A stretch of 64,000 bases of DNA from positions 1 to 64,000 of the forward strand of contig WSUB01000104.1 in assembly GCA_019633425.1 (NCBI GenBank), in the 5' to 3' direction. Position numbers and translations under genes: made by a program. This document shows positions 22,660 to 33,938 of this stretch, piece after piece (positions within the stretch are counted from its first letter, which is position 1; the number at the start of each line of letters is the position of its first letter). Under the pieces are notes generated by a model, which saw nothing but the letters and a program-made list of their open reading frames with translations, was not told the DNA's origin and searched no databases. Origin of the DNA: Tulasnella sp. 424 (taxonomy: Eukaryota; Basidiomycota; Agaricomycetes; Cantharellales; Tulasnellaceae).

Positions 22660-24255
22660 TTGTTGGGCAGAGTGGGTTTTGGGGTGAGAGTAGGAAGTGA
22701 GGTGTGGATGGGAGTGGAGACTTGGAACTGATGATGAGCCTCTCCAACCTCAGAGTTCGATCTCATTATATACCATGGACTGACAAAGTGTCCGACGTAG
22801 ACTGCAAGCCACGTAGGATTGCAGTCTGCCGGAGTTTCGAGGGCAAGAGAAAGGGAACTGGATGTTGACGACGCTTCACTCTTCTCGTCATCCCAATTTA
22901 GAAGCGGCCAAGGTGAATTTTGCGGGGCACAGGAATCGCGCGAGTAGATTGTTTTCGCGTTGGGATTGGACGAGATTGGAAGTCTTGGACCCTGACGCTT
23001 CACGCGTGCGCTGCCAGCGTCCTCGCCTCTTTCGAACCGGTTCCGGAGCCCCGCGAGACGAGATCTAGGCGACCCCTGCGTACGTATAAGCGCTAGATCA
23101 AAGAACCCCCAGATATGTCTAGCATGCGGAAAGTGGGTATAGCAGTGGCCAAGTGCCTTTCTCCACCCATGACGACCCCCACATAATCTATGATTGTGGT
23201 CTTCAACTATCTCCTCTGAATAGAGCTTTGCCTTGGAATGTGTCAGCTCAGATGATAGGGATCATTTTCCCGATCCGACTCTGAACGACCGGAACCTTGA
23301 AACAGTCACTAAGTGACAGAAAGGGAGGCCTAATAAAACGGGTGGCGGTCAGAAAAGGACCGACCTAAGAAAGTCGCTTGAGACCCAGGCCAATGACCGC
23401 CACTAGTTCGAATTTCTCCCCCTGACTGAGTTCGCCGAAAAGGGCACGACCACGAGGGCGTCGACCTAAACGATCCTGGATAGAAACGCAGTTGTCCATA
23501 AGCGGTTGTACACAAGCGGTTCTTGTACGCGAGGCGCAAGAAAGGACGTCAAACGGCTCTTGTATCAAGATAAAATCTTATGAAATCCCGATCGGTAAGA
23601 GGCAAAGTTGGGAGTATTCGGTCACTCCATTGGTCAGAAAAGTTTGCCGTCGGTAATCAAATCGACGCCATCATCCCTGTCCGGCAATCGTGCCTCGTGT
23701 CAATTCTATTATCACCACGGTCTCGCCTGCCTTCAGTCATAGAAGAAAGATATTGTTCATCCTCGATGCAAAGTCGCGCTTTCTTCTAAAAGCCACAAAC
23801 GGCTTTGGAGGGTTCCGACGCTTCCTGGAACCAACTCGCTGGAGAGATCGCAGGACAACGCCAAATGAACCCCTATCGCGTGTCGGATGGTCGAACTATT
23901 GCCCAAACAAGTTCTCTCGAGGATCAGAGCTGCTTCCGAACGGAGAGAGAGATCATGTCATGACTCTAGCTTCTAAGAGTGATGCCTCACGTCAGTGGGC
24001 ACATTGCCTCCGGAGTTGCTTGATATCGAAATTGATGACCTGATGCCGTTCATCACTCTCTCGAGCACTGATACTCACCTCGATGCCCACTTTCCATCAG
24101 TGATGTCAATGTTTCCGGAGTGTACTTGATGAGCAAGGTTCGGCATACGCGGCAGTGCGGAGCCACGTGGCGCGGAGTTAAGCGGACGGAAAGTCTGGGA
24201 GCCTTTTCCGTCACACTACATTTGCCTTAACCTGCACTCCTGGCTAGAGCAGCGA
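22660..24255. other. Non-coding flank of precursor 1
   Basis: Apart from the promoter of precursor 1, only short open frames are visible. The whole stretch is matched in inverted orientation by about 58430-59700. It contains one TGAGTTCGCCGA motif near 23425. Confidence 0.5.
22848..22856 (-). promoter_or_regulatory. Proximal AGAAAGGGA element of precursor 1
   Basis: One base different from the Ustilago pheromone response element ACAAAGGGA; 189 bp before the start codon. Confidence 0.45.
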
Positions 24256-24617
24256 ATGCTCACGTTTCAGCACTTTCTTCTCAAAGGTCAGGTATACTCC
24301 CTGTACCGCTTGTTTATCCGAGCTTCGCGAGGTCCGTACTTATTTCATCGCGATCGTCCAGTTTTTGAGATGGTGTACTATGTCGGCCTAACTGAGAGTT
24401 TGATTTGCAGGCATCCCTGATCCGGAAACGAGGAGAGAAACATTGGTGTGGATTAGAAGTGAGATTGAGCAACATCGGATGGAGACGGACGCAGTGAGTT
24501 TATGGACATCTTGCCCGAGGACAAACGTCGCTAACGGGAGAGAAGGAGAAGATCAAGTCTCTCGTAGGATACGGGAGGAGGGCGCTCAAGCAATATTTCC
24601 CTGGAGCTCTATCGTAA
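24256..24617 (+). CDS. LYR-motif protein, LYRM2-like (intact copy)
   Basis: Exons 24256-24331, 24411-24493 and 24546-24617 join to 77 codons (76 residues). The N-terminus MLTFQHFLLKGQVYSLYRLF contains the Leu-Tyr-Arg tripeptide at residues 16-18. It continues IRASRGIPDPETRRETLVWI, RSEIEQHRMETDAEKIK and LVGYGRRALKQYFPG. This matches the layout of LYRM2-type members of the mitochondrial complex I LYR family, small helical proteins of the matrix that work with acyl carrier protein in complex assembly. The exact partner here is not known. It is the only housekeeping-type gene in the array and runs opposite to its pheromone neighbours. The last acceptor (GAGAAG at 24540-24545) is weak, so exon 3 could start a few bases earlier. 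A decayed mirror copy lies at 58123-58428. Confidence 0.75.
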
Positions 24618-26307
24618 AATGAAGTCGACATGACCTGTAGGAATCTGCCTGCATTCAATTCGCTTCCTCAGTGTTGGGAGGAAGACTACGGATGGTCAGT
24701 GGTCTTTGGCCTCTCTCGGCTGTCTGATTGCTCGGCAGAGAGTACCTCTATACAGCTCATTCCTGACAGTACTCTGTGTGGGCATTCGAGTTGAACTTCC
24801 CGCCAATAGTGTTTGGAGAAAGACCACCGACGGTCTGTGGCCTGTGGCTAATGAGTGGACGAACATGGCCCGAGATCGCCAACTCGGATGCGGTCATTTG
24901 TACTACGGGCTTCGGGACCATTTTAAGCCGATGATGCCATTGTTCTGGCACTATTTCTGGACGGGGTCTCGATTTCTCGTGTTTGAGCCCGGTCCTCATG
25001 TTCTAACATCATTCTATAGTCAATCTACGACTCCTGATATATAGACTTAAGCCAGGCCGAGCCAGAAAAATCAAATCCACTTCAGTAGGGCAGGTCAGAA
25101 ATTCATTCAGTGTTAGCAATGATAGAGGGTGAACCGTTGCTCGTCGGCCCGGAAGACCTCCGGTTCGAGATGGATCGGGCTGTCTCCATTCGTTGTTACA
25201 CATATCGCGGACTTTCCTCTAAGCCCGAGGGTCTAATTTCGGTTTCGTTTCTGAAACTTATGCTCTGGTTGCCTTGGAGAAGGGGAAGCCTAAAACTTCG
25301 ACGAATGTTCCACAACGGGAGGCCCGAACGGGATTGGTGCTGGTAGTTCTCGAAGCTACCATATAAACAAGGATTAAACCGCATAAAATGGGCACAGAGA
25401 CGAATTACTCGTTGTCAGAACATATGAAGGGAGACTTATAAAGGGGAATGCGTACGAAAGGGAACAACCGTTTCAAGTTCGTGCCCTGGCCCTTCCCCGG
25501 AACCCCCATCTCTAACTTCGTACTAGCTTCGTTCTCGTCGGAATGGCTGAGCTCGCCGGTGTGGCTTTTGTTACGGGGGCGATGTCAGTAACAGATGCCT
25601 CATTAGCACCCCTCTGCGGTGCAAGGAACTGCCTGCTTGAGAGCGCCAGAGTCAGACTTACTCCCAAATCGGATCCTCCGATTATTTCTACAATGACTGA
25701 GAGGACTTGAAACACAAGGAGTAATTCGAAGCTTCTGAAGTATATGACAGGGAATTTGACCGTAGAAAAGGGTTGTTGGTTGACGAGTCAAAGTATTGCC
25801 GTCACGAACTAACCTATTGATCTTACTGTCCTGTAAAAGTGATGAGGACGACAGCCCAGCTATAGAGCAGGTTTTCGTCTGCGTTGGACGGGAGGCGTTG
25901 TGAGTCTAGCTGGGGGAGGGTGCGTCAGATTTGCAATTTTCGTCCACTCAGAACGATGTTCTACCGGGAGCCACACACGAGAAACTGAGTCGAGAAATCC
26001 ATGGATTCGCAGGACATACAGCGATATGTAGATAAAGACACATGAATGCGTGGACAGCGACTGGCTGATGATAGCTGAGCACGAGGGCCAAAAGCGTGCA
26101 CAAAAGGAGAAAGAAATAAAATGTAAAGGCAGGCACAATGTGAACGAAGAGGAGCGAAGTTGACGGGTAGGATGTAGGTTGGGAGCGTGTCGGATGGCTT
26201 GGTTGGTTATGGGACAGGAGTCAGGAGAGCATATCTTTGAGCACTGGAATCCGACAGTGGGGTCAATAACGCGGTTTGGAAAGAGCTAATGAATCATGAA
26301 CCGACCT
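24618..26307. other. Intergenic between LYRM2-like gene and precursor 2
   Basis: The open frame at 24706-25044 has no motif, and I do not call it. The part near 25940-26160 is the conserved 3' flank of class I genes. Precursor 2 has its 3'-UTR intron at 26244-26305. Confidence 0.45.
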
Positions 26308-26433
26308 TTAAGCGATAGTGCAGTAGCCGTTGCCTCCACCGGATCCGCCCTCTTGGTCGACGATGACGACCTCCTCGGGCTTAGAGGTGGCGGAAGTGGA
26401 GGCGAAGGAGGTGAAGCTGAAGTAAGAGTCCAT
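26308..26433 (-). CDS. Pheromone-like precursor 2 (class I, CTIA)
   Basis: 41 residues, MDSYFSFTSFASTSATSKPE then EVVIVDQEGGSGGGNGYCTI and A. TATATAA at 26537-26543, AGAAAGGGA at 26575-26583. Two bases after the stop an intron with GTCGGT..CAG is predicted at 26244-26305, in the 3'-UTR. It is the mirror partner of 57556-57681, and both are preceded by the conserved SEAEFAE small frame. Confidence 0.8.
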   Translation of the reverse strand: MDSYFSFTSFASTSATSKPEEVVIVDQEGGSGGGNGYCTIA

Positions 26434-26574
26434 TTGTTGGGTGGATTGGGTTTTGGATTGAGAAGAAGAAGAGAGATGTGGATGTGAGTGGAGGCTGCTG
26501 TTGATGGGCTTCATCGACCTCGCAATCCGAAGCTCGTTATATACCCATTCGCTGACATAGAGATTCAAGGTGAG

Positions 26575-26583
26575 AGAAAGGGA
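26575..26583 (-). promoter_or_regulatory. Proximal AGAAAGGGA element of precursor 2
   Basis: Lies 142 bp before the start codon and upstream of the TATA box. Confidence 0.45.
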
Positions 26584-26912
26584 AGGCTGTTTGATTACGC
26601 CTCCCTCCCGTTGGTTCCTCTCGTGGTAATCTAAATTTGGGTCAGGGTGGAACGGTCCTTTTTGGGCTCAAACGAGACTAGCCACGGATTGGTCTGGCCT
26701 TGAGTCCTTCGCATTCGCTCGGTTCACCAAACCTACCAGGAACACCAGAATAAGTATTTGATTACCTCCCAGTCATACGAGATTCATCCGTGCCTCGAGT
26801 GCTGACCGCCGGGCCGCCATCTCGCCCCAGCTATCCAGAGGTGATCCGAGTGGATGTTCCCATACTATTATCGAGTACTCGTAATCCACCCCGAGAACTA
26901 GGGTTTGAAATT

Positions 26913-27137
26913 TCAAGCAAGTGCCTCCAAACGATACGTGGAACCGGAAGTTGCTGCGGATTTCTTCGCAACCGACCTTTGTCTGACCTCAACCCGCAAC
27001 GCCACCATACTGGGAAGCTGCCGTGCCACATGTTGCCAGGACGCGTTCTCCCAAAGACTCGCGTCTAGACTGCCACATAAGCGCATAAAGGCTCGATGGA
27101 TCCTTTCGGCGAACTCAGCTTCTGATAAGGGATCCAT
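26913..27137 (-). CDS. Conserved small open frame upstream of class I gene (74 aa)
   Basis: Reads MDPLSEAEFAERIHRAF, then MRLCGSLDASLW, SWQHVARQLPSMVALR and SVAKKSAATSGS. The mirror copy at 56874-57091 differs by substitutions and by indels of whole codons only, which suggests coding constraint. Other class I upstream regions keep the first 30 residues but then have a stop or a frameshift. Function unknown; it may be an exon of a longer gene, or only a relic. Low certainty that it is expressed. Confidence 0.35.
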   Translation of the reverse strand: MDPLSEAEFAERIHRAFMRLCGSLDASLWENASWQHVARQLPSMVALRVEVRQRSVAKKSAATSGSTYRLEALA

Positions 27138-28148
27138 GAAATTCGTGCGGGGTAAAAAAAAAGGAGAATATTTTCAATTGAGTTGGACCATGCCCGATTC
27201 GGAATCGGCGGCGAACACAGCGTCAGCACGATTCAGGAGTCGAGGGATCAGAGAGTAAGCCCCGCGTCCCAAGAGGGAAGGCCCCTTCGGCTAGTAACAT
27301 GAGGCACCACGAGAAAAGTTAGGCAGGTTGTTGTGATGTCAGGTTGATTCCCGAACGGACTTAACGGTCGTAGAGACGAATCCCCGTCAGCGAACATCCC
27401 CTCCGAGTTCTTACCGGCTTTCGCATACCTCCTCAAGTTTGTAAGAATCGCAGAAGAGCACGAGGGCAGTAGGCGCTCAAGTTCCAGCCAACAGCGAAGT
27501 CCCTCAAGACCAATGTAGTACGGGGCCAAAGGGACCCTTGTCGGATCGCAGACGAATACCCGCGGAGGGTCTCTCAATACCAGAATCACGTCCGAATGGG
27601 GAGAGCGATCATGTCAGAACCATAGCCACCAAAATTGATACCTCAGGAGCTGTGGACCTGGCTCGGGATCGTAGCTGTTGGTCATTCTGTGGAGCCTGCT
27701 TAGGAACGAGAGACTTGCTACAGTGAATAACTCCCAGAACTTGAACTGATATGTACTCACCTCTACAAGATTTCGGTAGTGGCTCACAATCTCTCGCTGG
27801 AATCGATGAGAGGAGTTCAATGGAATCCTATGGCACCGTTCCATAGCGTTTGTATACGCATTCGGGTACATCACCGCATTGCGGAAGGAGGCGAACATCC
27901 ATCTATTCACAGGAGCCAGACCTCATAGAACAGAATGAAAACCGAAAACTGAGAAAAGGATAAGAACGAAAAAAAGAAGAAAGCGAAGTAGGAAAGTGAA
28001 GATAAGAACGAAGAGCCAGGATCGGATCGCGGGTGGGTCCGCGATTGCTCGTCGGGGCGAGCGTTTATGGTAGGTATGCCGCTGTAGAGGTTAGGCGGAG
28101 TGATTGGTATACGGCCTCTGCTATTATGTGCTAAAGAAAGGCTTACAT

Positions 28149-28268
28149 TTAAGCAATAGTGCAGTAGCCGTTACCTCCACCAGTTCCGTCGTCCTGGTTG
28201 ATGATGACGATTTCCTCGGGCTTGGAGGCGGTGGAAGCAGCGGAGGAGAGGGTGAAGTAAAAGTCCAT
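28149..28268 (-). CDS. Pheromone-like precursor 3 (class II, CTIA)
   Basis: Class II type: 39 residues, MDFYFTLSSAASTASKPEEI, VIINQDDGTG and GGNGYCTIA. Compared with class I, the N-terminus is MDFY instead of MDSY, and the region before the tail is INQDDGT instead of VDQEGGS, so the secreted peptide would probably differ. TATAAAAA is at 28375-28382 on the minus strand and an exact ACAAAGGGA at 28845-28853. Three bases after the start of TAA a GTAAGC donor opens a 65-nt intron (28082-28146) in the 3'-UTR. Mirror partner of 55741-55860. Confidence 0.8.
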   Translation of the reverse strand: MDFYFTLSSAASTASKPEEIVIINQDDGTGGGNGYCTIA

Positions 28269-30202
28269 TGTTAAGTGGAGATGGAGATGAGTGTAGAGCA
28301 GATGTGAGAGTGTAAGAGCGGAGGAGTGGATGTGAGGGCTGATGGAGAACGTCTTGGCCTCGAAAGCCGAGCACTTTTTATACCTTGGCGTCGCCCTTGG
28401 GCTCGATAGAAGCCTATACTAGTGACATCGAGTGCACCGGGTCGATTTGATCATCAGGAGCCACCAACAGCCAAACTCAAGTGATGCTAGAAGCATCTGG
28501 CACCGACAAAAATGGAAATTATTGAGGGGCATGACGTATTGAATTGACGGACTAGCGATGTTTGGATGCACTCGTTTGTACAGGAGACTGCAGTGCACCC
28601 TCAATTCAGTCGAGCCTTTTTGGCCAACGGTGGCATAGCTTCGGCGCCATTGTTAGGACGGGCCCCGATTGCCCGAGTGTGGACCTCGTCCCGAGGCTCG
28701 ACCTGTATTCACTAAGCATTCTACGGCTCCTTACAGCTGGGACTAGGTCCAACGGAGAGATCAGAGCTACTTCGGAGGTGGCGAGTCGGACATTTTCTGG
28801 GCCTGAGAGAGTCTCGCCACAGTCAGCCGCGAGCGCACACGTCAACAAAGGGAGGCCCAAATAGGCGGAAAGACTTTTTGCCGCCAGCTCTAAGAACTTG
28901 CTAGCGTTCAATGGATTGAAAGTACTTGTCACATATGAGAAGTCAGCGAAAACTGAAACGATAGATGCCAAATCGTTGTTCCTCAGCGCGGAGGACCTTC
29001 CCCTGCCCTCCGGCTCGAGATGGATGGGGTTGTCTCCATTCGTTATTCCACATATATCGCAAAACTTTACTTCAGCTCGAGTGTGTGTTTCCGATTCAGC
29101 TTCTGAAACTTATGCTCTGGTTGGGGTTGGAGAAAGGAAAGCCCACTACTTCGACAAATGAACCACAGCGGAAATGCCCGAATGGGATTAGTGATGGTGA
29201 TTCTCGAAGCTGCTTTGTGAAACAAGGCATCAATAGCGTGAAATGGAGATAGTGACCGAGGAGCTGCTTCATATCAGAACATGTTCAGGGAAGTCCTTAA
29301 ATGGGAATCCCTATGAAAGGGAACAAACGTTGCGTGCAGGAGAGCCGTGGACCGTCCCTCGGGCTGACACTTCTCAATTTTCACTAACCTCGATCTCCTT
29401 CGCATGTCTGAGTTCGCCGATGTGGCTTCGCGCTGGCGACTATGAGCCAATGCCTGACTCGGATCCTCTGATGAATTAGGGTCTGCTCACGTGGACAGTC
29501 ACACTCATTGTCGACTCGGATCCCTCAGATAGTACGTCAGTCATAACCGGAAGAACTTGAAACGTCAGGAGGATAGGAAGTTCTCGAAGCAGTTGACAGG
29601 GGATGTGATCTAAGGCAAGGGTAGCTGGGATGGAGGTTGTTAAGGGTATACGGAAGACCTGAACAGCTCCCCATGAGCCCTGGTCGTTCCAGGTGAAGGT
29701 GATGGGGATAATAACTCAGCCTATAGAGTGGATCTTCATCTTCGTCGAATGGAAGGCGGCGGGTCTAACGTTGAGAATTCGAAGGGTCTTCCGGACCTGC
29801 ACTTTTCGTCGGCCCGAAAAGCGACCATCTGCTTTTGAAAGGGTCACGTAGTCGAACTAATGTTCTTCCAGAAGTCACACATCGAAAGCTGGGTCTAAAA
29901 ATCCATGGATTCGCAGGAAATACAGCGATATGTAGATAAAGACACATGAATGTGTGGACAGCGACTAGCTGAATAGGAGGGCCAAAAGCATGCATGAACG
30001 AAAAAAGGAAATAAAATGTAAAGGCAGGCTCAATATGAACAGAAGAGAAACGAAGTTGACGGGTAGGATAGGGTTACGAGCGAGTCGCATGGTTTGATTG
30101 GTTATGGGGCAGGGGACTGAAGATAGTATCTTCGAGCGCTAGAATTCGACACCGAAGTCACTACCGCGGTCTCGGAAGGGTCATTTGATTAGGAACTGAC
30201 CT
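28269..30202. other. Promoter of precursor 3 and 3' flank of precursor 4
   Basis: The right-hand part of the class II upstream block contains TATGAGAAG-type repeats and one TGAGTTCGCCGA motif near 29410. The 3' flank of precursor 4 includes the class I conserved stretch ACAGCGATATGTAGATAAAG near 29920. The open frames here are not conserved and are not called. Confidence 0.5.
28845..28853 (-). promoter_or_regulatory. Pheromone response element of precursor 3
   Basis: ACAAAGGGA, identical to the element bound by the HMG-box regulator Prf1 in Ustilago maydis, on the coding strand, 577 bp upstream. The flanks (GTCAACAAAGGGAGGCCC) are conserved in the whole class. Confidence 0.6.
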
Positions 30203-30328
30203 TTAAGCAATAGTGCAGTAGCCGTTACCTCCGCCAGATCCGCCCTCTTGGTCGACGATGACGACCTCCTCGGGCTTAGAGGTGGCGGAAGAAGAGGCGA
30301 AGGAAGTAAAGCTGAAGTAGGAGTCCAT
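30203..30328 (-). CDS. Pheromone-like precursor 4 (class I, CTIA)
   Basis: 41 residues, MDSYFSFTSFASSSATSKPE and the class I tail. TATATAA at 30436-30442 and AGAAAGGGA at 30474-30482. In position it corresponds to 51586-51711 on the right arm. Its upstream region holds a SEAEFAD small frame near 30870-30960 with a stop after ASLW. Confidence 0.8.
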   Translation of the reverse strand: MDSYFSFTSFASSSATSKPEEVVIVDQEGGSGGGNGYCTIA

Positions 30329-31897
30329 TTTTAGGGGAGAGTGGGGTTTTGGATTGAGAGTAGGAATAGAAATGCGGATGGGAGTGAAGGCTGAGAGTGT
30401 TGATGAGCTTCATCGACCTCGCAATCCGAACCTAATTATATACCCATTTGCTGACAGAGAGCGTCGAGGTGACAGAAAGGGAGGGTTGTTTGACTACGCC
30501 TCCCTCCCGCTCTTGGCAATCTAGATTGGGGTAAGGGTAGTACGTTTACGCTCGAAAAAGACTAGCCACAGATAGGTCTGGCCCTGAGTCCTCAGTATTG
30601 ACGAATTTCACCAAACCGACCAGGAACACCATTCAAGATTCATCCATGTGTACACCGAACGCTGGCCGCCTGGCCATCATCCTCCCCCAGCTTGCCCAAT
30701 GTAATCTGAGTGGCTATTCCCCATACTATTGAGGACTCGTCTTCTACACCGGGCACTAGGATTCGAAGTGCCAAGATGGTATCTTCAAACGATAATTTGG
30801 ACTCGCTGCCGCGGATATCTTCGGGACCGAGCTGCAACGTCACCATACTTGATGGGCCACATGTTGGTAGGTCCGAGTTTTACCAGAGACTCGCATCCAG
30901 ACTGCCACATAAGCGTATAAAGGCTTGATGGATCCTGTCGGCGAACTCAGCTTCCGATAAGCGATCCCTGGATACATGAGGGGTAAAAATTTTAATTCGA
31001 GTTCGGCCCATACCCGATTCGGAATCGGCGGCGAAAAGCGCGATTCAGGTGCCGAGGGATCAGAGAAGGAGTGTCACGTCCAAAAATGGAAGGCCCCTGA
31101 GGCTAATCTCCATGCTCGGCAGGTTGTTGTAGTGTCAGTTGATTCATGAAAACGGACTTAACGGTCGTAGAGACGAATCCCCGTCAGCGATGGAGATCCT
31201 TTCCGAGCTCATGCCGGCGTTCGCATACTTCCCCAGGTTTGTAAGAATCGCAGAAGCGAGCCCAAGAGCGGTGAGCCCTCAAGATGTTCCAGCTAAGGTT
31301 AAAAGGGTTCAAGAGAAACGCAGTGTGGTGCCAGAGCGACTGCTGTCGGACAGCAGGACACAACAGCCAATTGGAAAGAGGGTCCCTCATTGTAGCTGTT
31401 CGTCATCCTGTGAAAACTGCCGGATTGACAGGACGGAATACCTGATGTCGTGAATTACTCCCATAACTGAGACTCACCTTGATGACCACCTTCCAGACTT
31501 GGGTGACGTCGATAACTGACGCTGGACTCGGTGAGAGGAGTCCAATGGAATTCTCTAATCCTCGAGGTCAATGTTGTTAGGGGGAAGACCGGAACATCAA
31601 GCCTCTCAGAGAATGCCGAGCTTGAAGGTGGTTCTAATGGCAATATTTCCGTAGAACACTGCTACAGATCAGAGATAGGTGTATGTCTTTGGAGACCATT
31701 TTTTCATTCGGACGGCAACACAAAGGTGGGGAGAAGCAGTCGCTTCAAGAGCCAAAGCCATCTCATTTAAATGACTCGCCGAAAGCCATTGGGCGTTCTT
31801 GGCCCTTCATCGTGAAGACCACAAGTGTATCACTCTCCCATCCGCAAGCACATGCTACAAGACAGCCGGTACTACCCAAGTCGGTTCTCGAATCGCG
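30329..31897. other. Intergenic between precursor 4 and Gag-Gag-DM9 copy E
   Basis: Apart from the promoter of precursor 4, the part from about 31190 is the 3' flank of copy E. It is matched in inverted orientation by 48915-49690 (for example the CTGTCGGACAGCAG palindrome near 31345 and near 49533). No gene seen. Confidence 0.5.
30474..30482 (-). promoter_or_regulatory. Proximal AGAAAGGGA element of precursor 4
   Basis: 146 bp before the start codon. Confidence 0.45.
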
Positions 31898-33291
31898 TCA
31901 CTCCACCCAAGCGAGCACTCGTATACTACTCCGTGTAACCTCCTTCCCGTAATAACTCGTCTGAGTGACTGGGGAGCCAGAGTGTACCTTTCCGGGGTGC
32001 CAGCTAGAGTCCGAAAGCTCGACTTGAGACACAAGCGTACAGATGTCCTTGTGGGCAGTCTCGAAGCCCGCCTCCACTGCCACGAACGGCAAGTGGATGA
32101 CAGCCTGGAGATCTTTCGACTCGCTTGGCACGGCGACCCAGTGAAAGTAGGATGGATCACCAACGAGGACCTTGAATGGGGTGATACCATAGATTTCCTT
32201 TCCCTTTAGCGCGAAGATAGTGCCTAGTATGGCATTGGTCGACAAGCATGAGATTGTGATATAAGCCAGTTGGGGCAGGAAGCTCTTACCGTGGAAGTGT
32301 CTCCCGCATTTTCCAACGACGAGCCCAGCGTCCTCGTACCACACGCGCGCACTGTAAAAGGGCTTTCCTTCTACGTTCGTCCCGGTCCGTATGGCATTCT
32401 CTGGAATCTCCTTTTCACTCTGCACTAAGAGCCAACAAGGAGCTGACGGGTTTTTAGCTTCCGTGTACCGCTTTTGATTTGCCCTGGCATGGTTTAACCA
32501 ATCCGTATGCGACCGAATCGATTGGAGCAATGGGGATGGCGGAACGGGAGAGAACCATTTGTTCACCCGGATGCGAGCCGGCGAGATCTCCGACAGCAGT
32601 ACGCGGGGATAGTCAAGCAGAATGGCCTTTTTGAGTCGAGTCCAATGAGCTCTGATGTCTTTGGGGAGTGATGTGTGCCATTTGAGGGCTTCCGCGTCGA
32701 AGCATGGGTACGCCAAACGAGCCATCCAGGCGGAGTCTCCTTCTCTGCCTTGGGCAAACGCCCGTATTCTGATTTGTCGGACGAAATGCTGACACTCGGC
32801 CTCGCTCTCTCCCTTAAAGACAGGAAGTGACAACGCCATCTCCAAGTCTGGTTTAACCCAGACGTTAATGCGAGGTACTCATTCTTTCGCACACAAGTAC
32901 TCACTCGGCGGCTTCCCAACTATATCCTCAGAAATATCGTCCGAATAGCGGGTCAGGATAACACGACGGAGTCGTCTCCAGTCCGTTTGCGTCTCATCGT
33001 CTAGACTCTCGAACCACCTCAAAGCATTGTCATTGAATCTAATGGACGCGTAGTCTGCCATCCACCTATTGTCAGTCTGCCTGTCTACTTCAAGTCCTTG
33101 TTTACGAATAGCACGAATAAACTGATGGCAAGTGAGCCCGTCAGTCCCGTTAAAGGCGATATCTCCTACATAAATTTCCCCAATCCAGACGCTGGTCAGT
33201 CGAACAGGTCTAGAAAATGAGAGAAAGACTAACCCGCGTTGTAATTCTCTTTGGGTTCCATTTGTCGATTGGTGCCGAGGTCGAGGTTCAT
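31898..33291 (-). CDS. Gag-Gag-DM9-DM9 protein, copy E (intact)
   Basis: Minus-strand exons 33234-33291, 32905-33165, 32290-32847 and 31898-32223 give 400 residues. Exon 1 (MNLDLGTNRQMEPKENYNAG) is unrelated to exon 1 of the left-edge copies. Residues about 20-106 form Gag-like domain 1 (DIAFNGTDGLTCHQF, NALRWFESLDDETQTDW, RVILTRYSDD). Residues about 108-187 form domain 2 (LPVFKGESEAECQHF, EALKWHTSLP, ILLDYPR). The DM9 part has NAIRTGTNVEGKPFYSARVW, then GLVVGKCGRHF, FKVLVGDPSYFHWVAVP and SSWHPGKVHSG, ending RVLAWVE. A continuous open frame exists through the last intron, but GTAAGAG..TACTAG borders and the sibling copies favour splicing. It lies directly downstream of precursor 5 in the same orientation; its inverted twin is at 47549-48914. 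Confidence 0.78.
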
Positions 33292-33818
33292 GTCGTGCAC
33301 GCAGGTCGTAAGCAGGGATCCCTCCGTCATGTTTCGCACGACACCCTGAAATAGTTCAAGACGGACCTCCAAGGCTTCAACGGCCCGAACACGAGCTTAA
33401 GTTCGTTGGTTAGATGGCTCAGGTTTCTTCACTTTGAGATGTGGAAAAGCGCGCCTTAGAGTCTGGCTCATCCAATGTTCCCCATCTACACCATTTATGT
33501 AAGGCCGTTTCTTAATGCTCGGGCATGCGCTCGGGTTATCACGACAGTGTGGAAGGAGTCTGACATCCGTCTATTCACATGAGCCAGGTTCATAAGACAC
33601 GATAAAAACCGAAAAGCGCGAAAACAATCGAAAAAAAACAACCAAGAAAAAGCGAAGTAAGAAAGGGAAGATAAGAACGAAGGGTTAAGACTGGTTTGCG
33701 GGCGGGGACCGCGATTGCTCGTCGGCGCGAGCGTTTAAAGCGAGTATGTCACTGTGAAGATCAGATGAAGTGATTAGTATACGGTCTCTGCTATTGCGAG
33801 CTGAGCAAAAGCTTACAT
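33292..33818. other. Between precursor 5 and copy E
   Basis: Holds the 3'-UTR intron and T-rich 3'-UTR of precursor 5 on the minus strand (A-rich on the plus strand, 33600-33690), then the upstream region of copy E. No other gene. Confidence 0.5.
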
Positions 33819-33938
33819 TTAGGCAATAGTGCAGTAACCATTTCCTCCACCGGTTCCGTCCTCCTGGTTGATGATGACGATTTCTTCGGGCTTGGATGCA
33901 GTGGAAGCAGCGGTGGAGAGGGTGAAGTAGAAGTCCAT
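33819..33938 (-). CDS. Pheromone-like precursor 5 (class II, CTIA)
   Basis: 39 residues, MDFYFTLSTAASTASKPEEI, then VIINQEDGTGGGNGYCTIA; Thr at residue 9 is unique in the class. The TATA box is altered to TATTTAAA (34045-34052), so expression may be weaker. ACAAAGGGA at 34511-34519. It is followed by Gag-Gag-DM9 copy E and is the mirror partner of 46863-46982. Confidence 0.8.
   Translation of the reverse strand: MDFYFTLSTAASTASKPEEIVIINQEDGTGGGNGYCTIA

Noticed and set aside
24706..25044. 112-codon frame after the LYRM2-like gene
   Set aside because: No recognisable motif and no support from the mirror arm.
31898..32845. Continuous 315-codon frame read as an intronless gene
   Set aside because: It runs through a 66-nt segment with GTAAGAG..TACTAG borders that interrupts the DM9 motif, and the siblings have stops or shifts there. 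The four-exon model gives exon lengths identical to copy H.
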